A stretch of DNA of 64,000 nucleotides from Rhodococcus sp. 14-1411-2a (GTDB taxonomy: Bacteria; Actinomycetota; Actinomycetes; Mycobacteriales; Mycobacteriaceae). The notes beneath the pieces were generated by a model. It was given only the letters and a program-made list of their open reading frames with translations. It made no database searches and was not told the DNA's origin. The position numbers and the translations under genes were made by a program. Positions 44,812 through 53,276 of the stretch are shown here, piece after piece (the stretch's first letter is position 1; every line of letters starts with the position of its first letter). The stretch lies in contig NZ_NPGA01000007.1 in assembly GCF_002259485.1 (NCBI RefSeq), positions 310,001 through 374,000 on the forward strand, read 5' to 3'.

Positions 44812-45483
44812 ATGTACCGGCTCCTGACATTCGCGCTGCGCATTCGCGTGACCCTGCTGTACATCGCTCTCGCGGTGGCGGGCACCGTCGCACTGGGCCG
44901 GATCGGCCCGCACGATCGCTGGCACGTGCTGCACGCGGCGAGCACCAATCTGCACAATCTGGGCGACGGCCACCTCGCCACCCTCGTCACGAGCGTCTTT
45001 CTCACCGAAGGACGGGTGAACTGGTTGTGGTTGGCCGCGGTTGCACTGCTGTTCGCCGTCGCCGAATGGATCTCCGGTTGGCGACGCTTCCTCGTCACCT
45101 TCAGCGCGGGACACATCGGTGCGACGGTACTGGTGGCCGTCGGCCTGCTCATCGGCATTCACATTGACTGGCTCGCGGACTCACTGGCGATGGCCGTCGA
45201 CGTCGGTGTCAGTTACGCAGCAGCAGCGGTAGCGGGGTCGATGATCAGGTACCTGCCGATGCCGTGGTGTGCGGGCTGGGCCGCACTGTGGATCGGCGTC
45301 GTCACGATCAGTGGGGTATCGGACCCGACCTTCACTTCCGTCGGGCACGCGATTGCCCTGAGCATCGGCTTCGGCCTGGGCGCACTGTACCGCCGCGTCG
45401 ATGCATCGACGTTGTCCCACAGGACAATTGACGCAACATCGACCGAATGGGTGCAACCGAGCCCACAGCTGTCTACCCTCTGA
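44812..45483 (+). CDS. rhomboid-like membrane protein
   Basis: A 223-residue protein with six predicted helices. The pattern recalls rhomboid intramembrane serine proteases: HNLGDGHLATLVTSVFLTEG (near 48-67, the L1 loop region), TFSAGHIGATVLVAVG with His101, then DVGVSYAAAAVAG with Ser134 at the GxSx position of helix 4, and SVGHAIALSIGFGLG with His179 at the helix 6 position. Catalytic Ser and His are thus both present. A polar tail (about 197-223) follows. The M. tuberculosis neighbour of serC, Rv0885, may be the counterpart, but I am not sure. Proteolytic activity is inferred. Confidence 0.72.
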   Translation: MYRLLTFALRIRVTLLYIALAVAGTVALGRIGPHDRWHVLHAASTNLHNLGDGHLATLVTSVFLTEGRVNWLWLAAVALLFAVAEWISGWRRFLVTFSAGHIGATVLVAVGLLIGIHIDWLADSLAMAVDVGVSYAAAAVAGSMIRYLPMPWCAGWAALWIGVVTISGVSDPTFTSVGHAIALSIGFGLGALYRRVDASTLSHRTIDATSTEWVQPSPQLSTL

Positions 45484-45595
45484 TAGGGAAACGATGGTCG
45501 GCAGAAGCGATGCGTGTCGGACACCCGCCGAATACGGCAGGTGAACTAGGCTCGAATTCGACGGTATCGCGAGCCGGCGCGATGAGGAGGTCAAG

Positions 45596-46501
45596 GTGCG
45601 AGACTTACGTGTGGTGGGTCTCGAGGCCGACGGAAAGTTCGTCGTGTGCGCAGATCCCAAGACCGGCGACAGATTCCGGCTTCCAGCCGACGACAAGCTC
45701 CGCGCGGCCTCACGCGGCGACATCGCTCGACTAGGACAGATTGAGATCGAAATGGACAGCTTGCTTCGGCCCAAGGAAATTCAGGCCCGTATCCGCAGCG
45801 GAGCGACCATCGAACAGGTTGCCGCCGACTCCGGAATGGCCATCAGTCGCGTCGAGGTGTTCGCTCACCCGGTGTTGCTCGAACGCTCGCAGGCCGCGTC
45901 GATGGCTCAGGCCGGTCATCCGCTGCGCCACGACGGCCCGGCCGTGCAGACCCTGCTCGAGATCGTCACCCTCGCTTTCCGCGCTCGCGGCCACAATCTC
46001 GACGACGCGGCGTGGGACGCCTGGCGCGACGAGGACAACAAGTGGGTCGCGCAGCTCAAGTGGCAGGCGGGCCGCACCACCAACAAGGCTCACTGGCAGT
46101 TCCTTCCCGACGGCCACGGCGGCACCATCAGCCCGCTCGACGACACTGCTCACGAGCTGATCGATCCGGACTTCGGACGCCAACTGCGCGGTCTGGCACC
46201 GGTGCGCGCACTGACGTCCGCCGAGGACTCCGACGACGAGACCTCGCAGCAGAGCTTCGACGAGTACTACGGCACCACCGCCGACAGCGAGATCGACGCC
46301 GAGACCATCGAGGTCGAGGTCGAGGTGGACGATGCGCCCTCTCCCGAGCCCGAACAGCCGCGCGAGACCGTGACCAGGGAGCCCAGGCCCGCACCCAAGC
46401 CTGCAGCCGGTCACACCAGCGGCAAGGACAAGCGCGGCAAGCCGGCCATGCCGTCGTGGGAGGACGTCCTGCTCGGCGTTCGCAGCAGCGGTCACAACTG
46501 A
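45596..46501 (+). CDS. sepH: SepH cell-division protein (DUF3071)
   Basis: Septation protein of 301 residues. The N-terminal DUF3071 domain (about 1-105) begins RDLRVVGLEADGKFVVCADP and includes a helix-turn-helix-like segment, SGATIEQVAADSGMAISRVE. A disordered acidic middle (about 205-265) is followed by the conserved basic C-terminal motif (KRGKPAMPSWEDVLLGVR). SepH binds FtsZ and promotes its assembly at the division site in actinobacteria; Rv0883c is the mycobacterial orthologue. The start is a GTG with a strong GAGGAGGT 6 nt upstream. It is next to serC/rhomboid as in mycobacteria. Confidence 0.93.
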   Translation: MRDLRVVGLEADGKFVVCADPKTGDRFRLPADDKLRAASRGDIARLGQIEIEMDSLLRPKEIQARIRSGATIEQVAADSGMAISRVEVFAHPVLLERSQAASMAQAGHPLRHDGPAVQTLLEIVTLAFRARGHNLDDAAWDAWRDEDNKWVAQLKWQAGRTTNKAHWQFLPDGHGGTISPLDDTAHELIDPDFGRQLRGLAPVRALTSAEDSDDETSQQSFDEYYGTTADSEIDAETIEVEVEVDDAPSPEPEQPRETVTREPRPAPKPAAGHTSGKDKRGKPAMPSWEDVLLGVRSSGHN

Positions 46502-46593
46502 GTTCTGCTGTGACCGATGTGCCGCGCGGTGACGAACCGCCGACGCTCACACCGTAGGCTTCCCAGGAAGTAACGGAGAGAGAGGTGCCGGTA

Positions 46594-47355
46594 GTGGGGG
46601 CCAAAGCATCAACCATCTGGTACGTGGACGCACCGGATCCCATTTCTGTACTCCGAGAGGCCACCACCTCGGATTGGAACGCTGCGACCGCACTCGTCGG
46701 ACGTCTGTACCCCCACCTGACGGCAGTGCCCCTCGGACAGGGCCCGATATCGACCTCGGCAGGCGTGGACGACGATCACGTCTTCATCGGTTGCTACCCC
46801 GGCGTCACCGTGGTTTGCGGATCCAATCTCGCGGTGCTCACACCGTCGACACTTACCGAATCATTCACTCGCCCGCTGGCGTCCGAGCACACCTACCTCG
46901 TCGCCTCGGATCCCCAACACGCCTGGGGTGCGTTCGCGTACTGGGAACGCGGTGAATTCCGCCGATCCTTCAGTGCCACTCCGGTGTACATCTACGAGGA
47001 CGCAGGCCTGCCATTGGTGTGGGAGCGATCGTTCTGGGCCGGTGAGCATCCGCTGATCTATCCGCCCGGAGTGATGCCGGATCCGCAGTCGCTGCCGTTC
47101 CACCCTCAGGAATTCGCCGAGGCAGCCAACGCCGAGTGGCTCGGGTTCCGCTACACCGGCGCACCACACGCGGACGAATTCGATCCGAACACCCTGCCGG
47201 TCTGCGGCTTCACGATGTACGTCCCGGGGCAGGAACCACCGCCACCGAACCAGCAGAACCGAAGCTCCAACGGCCGCGGCGCACAGGAACCGATGCCCGA
47301 CGCCCCCGACGAGCAGGCACCGCGACCGAAGAAGCGTTGGTTCTCGCGCAAATAG
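46594..47355 (+). CDS. DUF6928 family protein
   Basis: A 253-residue soluble protein whose start GAKASTIWYVD, the GRLYPHLTAVPLG segment (near 37) and the VFIGCYPGVTVVCGSNLAVLTPSTL run (near 62-86) fit DUF6928 proteins of actinobacteria. The C-terminus (about 215-253) is a low-complexity Pro/Gln/Arg tail ending PRPKKRWFSRK, probably disordered. I favour the GTG at 46594, which has GAGAGAGG 9 nt upstream; a GTG three codons earlier is too close to that site. There is no assigned function. The gene stands after sepH with a 92-base gap, and the 75-bp repeat follows it directly. Confidence 0.75.
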   Translation: MGAKASTIWYVDAPDPISVLREATTSDWNAATALVGRLYPHLTAVPLGQGPISTSAGVDDDHVFIGCYPGVTVVCGSNLAVLTPSTLTESFTRPLASEHTYLVASDPQHAWGAFAYWERGEFRRSFSATPVYIYEDAGLPLVWERSFWAGEHPLIYPPGVMPDPQSLPFHPQEFAEAANAEWLGFRYTGAPHADEFDPNTLPVCGFTMYVPGQEPPPPNQQNRSSNGRGAQEPMPDAPDEQAPRPKKRWFSRK

Positions 47356-47365
47356 TGGCCCGGGT

Positions 47366-47440
47366 GGGCACCGTTGCACGCAATCACCGCTGATCGACGG
47401 GATTCCGCCGATTGTCGCCGGTAGTGCGCAACTGTGCCCG
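47366..47440. repeat. 75-bp palindromic repeat, copy 2
   Basis: Same element as 21398-21472: GGGCACCGTTGCACGCAA... with centre CGACGGGATTCCGCCG and end ...GGTAGTGCGCAACTGTGCCC. It lies between the DUF6928 stop (47355) and the DUF2537 stop (47470). Confidence 0.7.
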
Positions 47441-47469
47441 CTGTCGGAGACCGACTGAGCAGACGACTG

Positions 47470-47739
47470 CTAGAACGCCAGCGCCGCCAGTGCCACGAAG
47501 CTCAGCATCGAACCGATACCGGCTCCGTACACGGCCCAGCGCCACACCGGTATCGCGAGCCATCGCATGACCGTCGGTGCCGCACCCGCGACGACGATGA
47601 TGTTCAGACCGATCGCGAGGAGCGGATGAATTCTGGCCAGTTCCAGACCGAAGGTCGTCAGTGCCACCCCGACGAGCGCCGCCGAGATCACGGCAATCGG
47701 GATTCCGGTCCAGCGGACGTCCGGGTCGTGGTCGGTCAC
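47470..47739 (-). CDS. DUF2537-type small membrane protein
   Basis: An 89-residue protein with three predicted helices (about 11-32, 37-55 and 65-87) after a polar start TDHDPDVRWTG. Length, helix pattern and position after a TrmH-type methyltransferase match mycobacterial Rv0882 (DUF2537), which lies next to Rv0881. The GTG at 47739 overlaps the trmH stop by 4 nt (GTGA), so it depends on trmH translation. The function is unknown. Confidence 0.78.
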   Translation of the reverse strand: MTDHDPDVRWTGIPIAVISAALVGVALTTFGLELARIHPLLAIGLNIIVVAGAAPTVMRWLAIPVWRWAVYGAGIGSMLSFVALAALAF

Positions 47740-48539
47740 GTCAGGCGCACACGTTCGTAGAACCCCATCGCCGCGGCCGTCGCAACATTGAGTGAGTCGG
47801 TGCCGGGAGCCATCGGAATGCGCGCGCGAATGTCCGTGGCGCGCATGGCATGTTCGGTCAGACCCGGCCCCTCCGCGCCGAGCAACAACGCCACCTTCTC
47901 CCCCGTCATCGCCGCCGCCAGCGACACCGCAGTCGGATTGGGTGTGAGCGAAATCAGCTGAAAGCCATGCGCGCGAACGCGATCGAGGCCGCGCGGCCAC
48001 TCGGGCACCTTGGCGAACGGCACCCGCAGCACATGCCCCATCGATACCCGCACCGACCGTCGATAGAGCGGATCCGCGCACGCGGCCCCGAACAACACGG
48101 CATCCACGCCGAGGCCCGCCGCGTTACGGAACATCGACCCGAGATTCTCGTGATCGTTGACGCCCTCGAGAATCGCCACCGTCTTCGCGTCGGCCAACAC
48201 CTCGTCGAGATCGAGGGCAGGCGGCCTGTTCGCCGCCGCCAACACACCACGATTGAGATGGAATCCGACGACCTCGGCCATCACCTCCGCGGACGTCCGA
48301 TAGAACGGGACGTCGGAATCCGCCAGATCGTCGCGCAACGCGTCGAGCCGTCGATCCACGCCCAGCAGGCTGATCATCGGGAAGCGCGAGGTCAGCAGTC
48401 GCTGCGCAACCAACACACCCTCCGCGATCACCAATCCTTTGCCCTCGGGCAGGTCGGGCCGCCGATCCGACGAGTTGAGATCGCGAAAATCGTCCAGCCG
48501 GGGGTCGGAGGGGTCGTCGACATCGATTACATGAACCAC
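47736..48539 (-). CDS. TrmH-family (SpoU) RNA 2'-O-methyltransferase
   Basis: Trefoil-knot SAM-dependent RNA methyltransferase of 267 residues. The SPOUT motifs are NLGSMFRNAAGLGVDAVLFG (motif 1, near 135-154), ALLLGAEGPGL (motif 2, near 221) and IPMAPGTDSLNVATAAAM (motif 3, near 243). The N-terminal substrate-binding part (about 1-105) is like L30e-type SpoU_sub_bind domains, with GLVIAEGVLVAQRLL. It probably methylates rRNA; M. tuberculosis Rv0881 is the likely orthologue. The GTG at 48539 starts VHVIDVDDPSDPRLDDFRDL. It is divergent from eis and coupled to the DUF2537 gene. Confidence 0.9.
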   Translation of the reverse strand: MVHVIDVDDPSDPRLDDFRDLNSSDRRPDLPEGKGLVIAEGVLVAQRLLTSRFPMISLLGVDRRLDALRDDLADSDVPFYRTSAEVMAEVVGFHLNRGVLAAANRPPALDLDEVLADAKTVAILEGVNDHENLGSMFRNAAGLGVDAVLFGAACADPLYRRSVRVSMGHVLRVPFAKVPEWPRGLDRVRAHGFQLISLTPNPTAVSLAAAMTGEKVALLLGAEGPGLTEHAMRATDIRARIPMAPGTDSLNVATAAAMGFYERVRLT

Positions 48540-48611
48540 CCGCTCATCTTGTCACCCGGCATTTCTGACGGTCCGTCGGCGAAGGCCTCCCTCTGTATGG
48601 CAGTTTTTTCG

Positions 48612-48636
48612 GGTCGTTCCGCGGGCTCCACTCCTG
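48612..48636 (-). repeat. 29-bp dispersed repeat, inverted copy 3 (25 bases)
   Basis: On the minus strand it reads CAGGAGTGGAGCCCGCGGAA then CGACC, matching copies 1 and 2 except for one base. It lies in the trmH/eis divergent gap. Flanking CTCTGTATGG and CTCCTGTATGG are short direct repeats. Confidence 0.65.
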
Positions 48637-48655
48637 TATGGAAAAGTAAAGAACG

Positions 48656-49855
48656 ATGACTACCGACGAATCGATCACCATCCGCACCGCCACCGACGAC
48701 GACTGGGATGCCGTCGCGCTGCTCGACGCACACGCATTCGGCGAGCACCAGAACGCCGAGGACCTGGCCGAGACGCAGATCCTGACCCAGTCCGAGCACG
48801 TGTACCTGGCGTGGGACGGCGAGACCCCGGTGGGTGTGGCCATGCACTTCCCGATGTCGGTCACCGTTCCCGGTGGTGCGCAGGTCGAGGCGTCCGGAGT
48901 CTCCTGGGTGTCGGTCGCGCCGACGCATCGTCGACGCGGCATCCTGCGATCGATGTTCACCCAGCAGCACCGCGCTCTGAACGACGCCGGGGCACCACTG
49001 TCGCTGCTCACCGCCAGCGAGGCGACGATCTACGGACGCTTCGGCTACGGGCCGATAACCGAGGAGATCAGCGTCTCGATCGACCGTCGATTCGCGCAGT
49101 TCCGCAAGGATGCTCCTCCGGCGACCGGTGTGCGGCTGATCGAATCGGCCGAGGCCACCGAACTGCTCCCCGACATCTACCACCGCTGGCAGCAGCAGAC
49201 CGCAGGCGCGCAGCCCAAGCCGCCGATCCGCTGGGAGCGGTTCTTCGCCGACCGAGAGAACCGACGCGGCGGACTGACGGCTCTGTTCTTCATCGTCCAT
49301 CCCGACGGTTACGTCGCCTACCGACGCGGACGCAACCCCAGCCGGGTGGTGGTACAGGAATTCATCGCGGTGACCGATGCCGCCTACGCCGCGCTGTGGC
49401 AGATCCTCGTCGGGGTCGACCTGGTCGACACCATCGAGGTGCAACAGTCACGAGACGAAGCCCTGCCGTTCCTGCTGACCAACAACCGACTGCCGAAGGT
49501 CACCGGACACCACGACGCACTGTGGGGCCGCATCATGCACGTCGAGTCAGCGCTCGAGGCACGCACCTACGCTCTCGACACCTCGTTGATCATCGCTGTG
49601 CGAGATCCCTTCCTCGATGCGGGCGGTACCTATTCGCTCACCGTGACCGACGGCCGAGCCACCTGCACCCGGGTGGAATCCGAACCGGACATCGAACTCG
49701 ACATCGATGTGCTCGCGAGCATCTACTTCGGCACCCATCGCGCCCGCTTGTTCGCCGCGGCCAACCGCCTCACCGCACGCAACGACGCGTCACTGCACGC
49801 ATTGGACCTGACGTTCGGAACCGCGCGCCCGGCCGTCATGGGTTGGGGTTTCTAG
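48656..49855 (+). CDS. eis: Eis-like GNAT N-acetyltransferase
   Basis: Three-domain acetyltransferase of 399 residues of the Eis (enhanced intracellular survival) type. The first GNAT domain (about 5-145) has the acetyl-CoA loop VSVAPTHRRRGILRSM (near 83-98). The second, degenerate GNAT domain covers about 150-285 and an SCP2-like domain about 300-399. It ends in MGWGF: in Eis the free C-terminal carboxylate of the last residue is part of the active site, and a terminal Phe fits. Mycobacterial Eis acetylates aminoglycosides and protein amines. Whether this one confers resistance cannot be read from sequence. Confidence 0.9.
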   Translation: MTTDESITIRTATDDDWDAVALLDAHAFGEHQNAEDLAETQILTQSEHVYLAWDGETPVGVAMHFPMSVTVPGGAQVEASGVSWVSVAPTHRRRGILRSMFTQQHRALNDAGAPLSLLTASEATIYGRFGYGPITEEISVSIDRRFAQFRKDAPPATGVRLIESAEATELLPDIYHRWQQQTAGAQPKPPIRWERFFADRENRRGGLTALFFIVHPDGYVAYRRGRNPSRVVVQEFIAVTDAAYAALWQILVGVDLVDTIEVQQSRDEALPFLLTNNRLPKVTGHHDALWGRIMHVESALEARTYALDTSLIIAVRDPFLDAGGTYSLTVTDGRATCTRVESEPDIELDIDVLASIYFGTHRARLFAAANRLTARNDASLHALDLTFGTARPAVMGWGF

Positions 49856-49857
49856 AC

Positions 49858-51165
49858 CTACCTGTTCGGCGCATCGAGTGCGGTGGCCGAGCCGCCGTGC
49901 ATCCAGAGCGCCGCGCCCAGGGTCACCGAAAGCAGCACCGTCACGTAGGCGATGAACTCGACACTGCCGCCACCGCTGGTGGCGTGATAGATCAGCGGTG
50001 CCGTACCTCCGAAGAGGGAGTTCGCCACGGCGTAACCGAAGCCGACGCCCAGCGCACGAATGTGCGCTGGGAACACTTCGGCCTTGGCGATGCCGTTCAC
50101 CGACAGGTAGCACGTGAGGACGACAAACGCGCACACCAGGATGACGAAGACCGCCGGCGGGGACGTCACCCGGGTGGTGGCCAGCACCAGCGCTCCGGTC
50201 GCCGGTATCCCCAGTGCTCCGAATGCGACGAGCAGCGGCTTTCTTCCGATGCGGTCGCTCAGTGCACCGCCGACCGGCTGCAGCACCATCAACACCACGA
50301 AAGCAGCGAACACGAGACCGGTCGCAACGAGCTCTCCTCTGGCACCGTCCGCTGCGAAGAACGTCTCGCGAACGACTGAGGGGACCGTGACGGTGTAGGT
50401 GTAGAACGCGGCACTCCCGCCTGCGGTCAACAAGAACACCCAGACGAGCGGACGCCAGTGATCGCGACACAGCGCCTTCATCGTGGCGTCACGGTCCGCT
50501 CGTGGTGCTCCCGCTTCACGGGGCGCACGATCGAGTCCGCGAGCCCACCACAACGAGGCGACGCCTGCCGCGCCTCCCGCGGCGAAGGCGAGGCGAAAGC
50601 CCCATTCGGAGATTGCCGCGCGGTCCGTGCTCGCGAGGAGAACAAGCAGACATGCCTGCGCGAGCACGAGGCCGCCGACGATGGTCGCGGCCTGGAACGA
50701 GGCGAAGAATCCGCGATGCCCTCGCGTGCCCGATTCGGAGAGCAGCACCGTCGCCGCGGCATATTCGCCGCCGGTTGCGATGCCCTGGACGATGCTCACG
50801 ACGGCGAGGATCACCGCGGCCCAGGCCCCGATCGCGTGGACGGTGGGAGTCAGTGCCAGAGCGACCGATCCGGCCGACATGAGCGTGACCGCAGCGACGA
50901 GCGCGAACTGTCGGCCTCGCACGTCCGCGAGCCTGCCGAACAGCCACGAACCGAGCGGGCGCACGACGAAGGTCAATGCGAAGAGTCCGTAGACGTACAC
51001 GAGTGAATTGGTCGAAGCCGGATCGAAGAACTCGGTCCGAAAGTACGGCGCGAACGTCGCATAGAGGTACAGGTTGAACCACTGCACCAGGTTCGGTACC
51101 GAACCCGCCAGAATGACGCGTACCTGCGTACGACGGTCGGGGCTCACCGGCTCGGTGCGATTCAC
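49858..51165 (-). CDS. MFS transporter, metabolite:H+ symporter type
   Basis: A 435-residue importer-type MFS protein. The N-terminus VRVILAGSVPNLVQWFNLYLYATFAPYF (about 15-42), loop 2-3 SWLFGRLADVRGRQFALV (near 72) and SIVQGIATGGEYAAATVLLSE (near 122-142) are MHS-family marks (KgtP/citrate type). The helix 8-9 loop GGALSDRIGRKPLLV is complete. I favour the GTG at 51165, which places the conserved core 15-20 residues in. An ATG at 51228 would put the palindrome CATGACTTTTGTCATG inside the coding region. It is divergent from the ABC/two-component operon and may share its regulator. Confidence 0.85.
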   Translation of the reverse strand: MNRTEPVSPDRRTQVRVILAGSVPNLVQWFNLYLYATFAPYFRTEFFDPASTNSLVYVYGLFALTFVVRPLGSWLFGRLADVRGRQFALVAAVTLMSAGSVALALTPTVHAIGAWAAVILAVVSIVQGIATGGEYAAATVLLSESGTRGHRGFFASFQAATIVGGLVLAQACLLVLLASTDRAAISEWGFRLAFAAGGAAGVASLWWARGLDRAPREAGAPRADRDATMKALCRDHWRPLVWVFLLTAGGSAAFYTYTVTVPSVVRETFFAADGARGELVATGLVFAAFVVLMVLQPVGGALSDRIGRKPLLVAFGALGIPATGALVLATTRVTSPPAVFVILVCAFVVLTCYLSVNGIAKAEVFPAHIRALGVGFGYAVANSLFGGTAPLIYHATSGGGSVEFIAYVTVLLSVTLGAALWMHGGSATALDAPNR

Positions 51166-51213
51166 GTGCTGAAAATACCCGAACTCCCGGCATACCGGGC
51201 GCTGTCGAGAGCA

Positions 51214-51250
51214 CATGACTTTTGTCATGGCCGGACCGTGACGGTGTCAC
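51214..51250. promoter_or_regulatory. candidate NarL-type response-regulator operator pair
   Basis: Two adjacent palindromes: CATGAC-TTTT-GTCATG (51214-51229) and GTGAC-GGT-GTCAC (51238-51250), in the divergent gap 59 bases before the ABC operon's first ATG. The half-site (C)GTCA(T/C) is shared. NarL/LuxR-type regulators often bind TGAC-N4-GTCA-like sites. The operon downstream encodes just such a regulator. Confidence 0.55.
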
Positions 51251-51308
51251 TGCAGATGATGATGCGCTGCACTGTTTTCGGTGATCCCGGCCCAGCAGAC
51301 TCGTAGTC

Positions 51309-51536
51309 ATGAAGCAACCAGACGAAGGAAACCTGTTCACCGATCTGATGGAGCTCGGGCCGGCTCCGACGATGGCACGTGAGATCGTCGTCATCGTCAT
51401 CAGCATCGCGATTGTCGCGGTGCTGTTCGCAATCGTCGGTACGTCGCTCCCGGCGTTCGTCGCTCTCGGCGTCATCGTCGCCTTCATGGGCGTGCGGTTC
51501 GTCATCGGACTCCGCCACTGGGAGAAGCAATCATGA
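51309..51536 (+). CDS. small membrane protein, first gene of exporter operon
   Basis: A 75-residue protein with an acidic N-terminus (KQPDEGNLFTDLMELGP) and two predicted helices (about 23-44 and 47-67), ending LRHWEKQS. I recognise no family. It overlaps the ABC ATPase by 4 nt (ATGA) and so is translationally tied to the exporter. It may be a small accessory subunit or a membrane sensor partner for the histidine kinase. The ATG at 51309 is the natural start. Confidence 0.75.
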   Translation: MKQPDEGNLFTDLMELGPAPTMAREIVVIVISIAIVAVLFAIVGTSLPAFVALGVIVAFMGVRFVIGLRHWEKQS

Positions 51537-52468
51537 CCATCATCGAAGTCAGTGGCATGACTCGCCGCTACGGTTCGGGCAAGAACGCTTTCGAGGCCGT
51601 GAAGGCGCTCGATCTGAAGGTCGCAGAGGGCGAACTGTTCGGCCTACTGGGTACCAACGGTGCCGGCAAGACGTCCACTCTCGAAGTGATTCAGGGACTT
51701 TCACGGCCGAGCGAGGGCACTGTGCGGATTCTGGGAATGGATCCGGTGTCCGACCGCCGCAAGGTCCGACCGTCGCTGGGCATCATGCTGCAGAAGGGCG
51801 GCCTGCCCCAGGATCTGACCACCGCGGAGAGCCTGCGCATGTGGGCGGGCACGTGCAGCAATCCGCTGCCGACGGACGAGGTGCTGGGGCGCGTCGACCT
51901 GGCCGACCGCGCCGATACCCGGGTCAAGTTTCTCTCCGGCGGAGAGCAGCGCAGGCTGGATCTGGCGTGCGCCATCATCAGCCGCCCACGAGTGCTGTTC
52001 CTGGACGAACCGACCACCGGACTCGATCCCGAAAGTCGCCGCAACACATGGCATCTGATCCAGGAGCTGAAGAACTCCGGCGTGACGATCATGCTGACGA
52101 CGCACTACCTGGACGAGGCCGAGTCGCTGTGCGACCGGCTGGCGATCATGCACCGCGGCGCAGTCGTTCGCAGCGGAACGGTCGACGAGGTGGTCGCCGA
52201 CCATCCGGCGAAGATCGAACTGAAGGCCCCGGGCACGGCGTTGCCGTCACTGCCGGGTACCGACATGGACGTCTCGGGAGACACCGTCTCGATCCGGACG
52301 TCCTCGGTACAGGACACGCTCACCGACTTGTTGGTGTGGGCCCGCACCAACGGGGTGACCCTGCACGGACTCGACGCCCGGGCGGCATCGCTCGAGACCG
52401 TATTCCTCTCCATCGCAGACGAATTCGACAATCCCGAATCGACACACACGAAAGTGATGAGCGCATGA
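51533..52468 (+). CDS. ABC transporter ATP-binding protein (DrrA-like)
   Basis: ABC-2 exporter ATPase of 311 residues. Walker A is GTNGAGKTS (near 39), the Q-loop region is GIMLQKGGLP (near 83), the signature is LSGGEQRRLDLA (near 134), Walker B is VLFLDEPTTGLDP (near 154) and the switch His is in LTTHYLDE (near 187). A C-terminal domain of about 95 residues follows, as in DrrA/daunorubicin-type ATPases. It is coupled to neighbours by 4-nt overlaps on both sides (51533 and 52465). The likely role is export of a drug or lipid stressor sensed by the kinase encoded in the same operon. Confidence 0.92.
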   Translation: MTIIEVSGMTRRYGSGKNAFEAVKALDLKVAEGELFGLLGTNGAGKTSTLEVIQGLSRPSEGTVRILGMDPVSDRRKVRPSLGIMLQKGGLPQDLTTAESLRMWAGTCSNPLPTDEVLGRVDLADRADTRVKFLSGGEQRRLDLACAIISRPRVLFLDEPTTGLDPESRRNTWHLIQELKNSGVTIMLTTHYLDEAESLCDRLAIMHRGAVVRSGTVDEVVADHPAKIELKAPGTALPSLPGTDMDVSGDTVSIRTSSVQDTLTDLLVWARTNGVTLHGLDARAASLETVFLSIADEFDNPESTHTKVMSA

Positions 52469-53238
52469 GCACGATGACCGCACTGTCACGAGCAGAGTTC
52501 ACACTGCTCGGACGCAACCGAGTACTGCTGTTCAACGCGATCGTCATGCCGTTGATCTTCCCCATCGCCCTGCTGATCGTGGGTAGCCGCAGCGACGACG
52601 GATTGACCGACGCAGGCGTCGGAGCCGCACTGGAGATCTTCGCTCTGTTCCTGCTGGTGTTCATGGTCTACTACAACATGCTCTCGGTCTACGCCACGCG
52701 CCGAGACGAGTTGGTACTCAAACGACTTCGCACCGGAGAGAGTTCGGATGTGCAGATCCTGCTCGGACCGGCCATCCCCTCGCTGATACTCACCGTGGTC
52801 CTCGGACTGATCGTCGGAGCAGTGGTGCTGGCCTTCGGCGGACCCGTTCCCACCAACGCGCTACTGGTCGTGGCCGCCCTGTTCGGCGGTGCTGCGCTGT
52901 TCGCCGCCCTGGCCCTGATCACGTCGGCGTTCACCCGCAATGCAGAGGCGGCGCAGATCACCAGCTTGCCGGTGATCCTGGTCGCCATGGCCGGCTCCTC
53001 ACTGCTTCGTGACGCCCTCCCGGACTCGTTCGGCAGGGTGATAGAGCTGACCCCGATGGCCGCAGTCTCGGACCTGTTGAACCTCGGCTGGTTCGGCACC
53101 ACAAGCCCGGGCGACGCGTCGGCCGGGTTCGCCGCCACCTTCACCGAAGCCGGAATGCCGCTGCTGGTGATGCTCGCCTGGATCGTCGGCAGTCTCCTGA
53201 TCGCCCGCACGCACTTCCGTTGGGAACCGCGGTCCTAG
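52465..53238 (+). CDS. ABC-2 type permease (DrrB-like)
   Basis: A 257-residue integral membrane subunit with six predicted helices (about 18-40, 54-78, 100-126, 131-155, 161-180 and 228-249). The cytoplasmic coupling segment VYATRRDELVLKRLRTGESS (near 80) is the ABC-2 signature between helices 2 and 3. It starts at ATG 52465 in a 4-nt overlap with the ATPase. This ATPase-permease-kinase-regulator order is common in actinobacteria for antibiotic-detoxification modules. Confidence 0.9.
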   Translation: MSTMTALSRAEFTLLGRNRVLLFNAIVMPLIFPIALLIVGSRSDDGLTDAGVGAALEIFALFLLVFMVYYNMLSVYATRRDELVLKRLRTGESSDVQILLGPAIPSLILTVVLGLIVGAVVLAFGGPVPTNALLVVAALFGGAALFAALALITSAFTRNAEAAQITSLPVILVAMAGSSLLRDALPDSFGRVIELTPMAAVSDLLNLGWFGTTSPGDASAGFAATFTEAGMPLLVMLAWIVGSLLIARTHFRWEPRS

Positions 53239-53276
53239 ATCGCGTCATTCGTCGACCGTCTGCAAGGCTGGGGATC

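Noticed and set aside
48656-49855. Aminoglycoside resistance conferred by the Eis-like protein, and antibiotic resistance by the ABC-F protein
   Set aside because: Family membership alone does not show resistance, and no resistance context is present.
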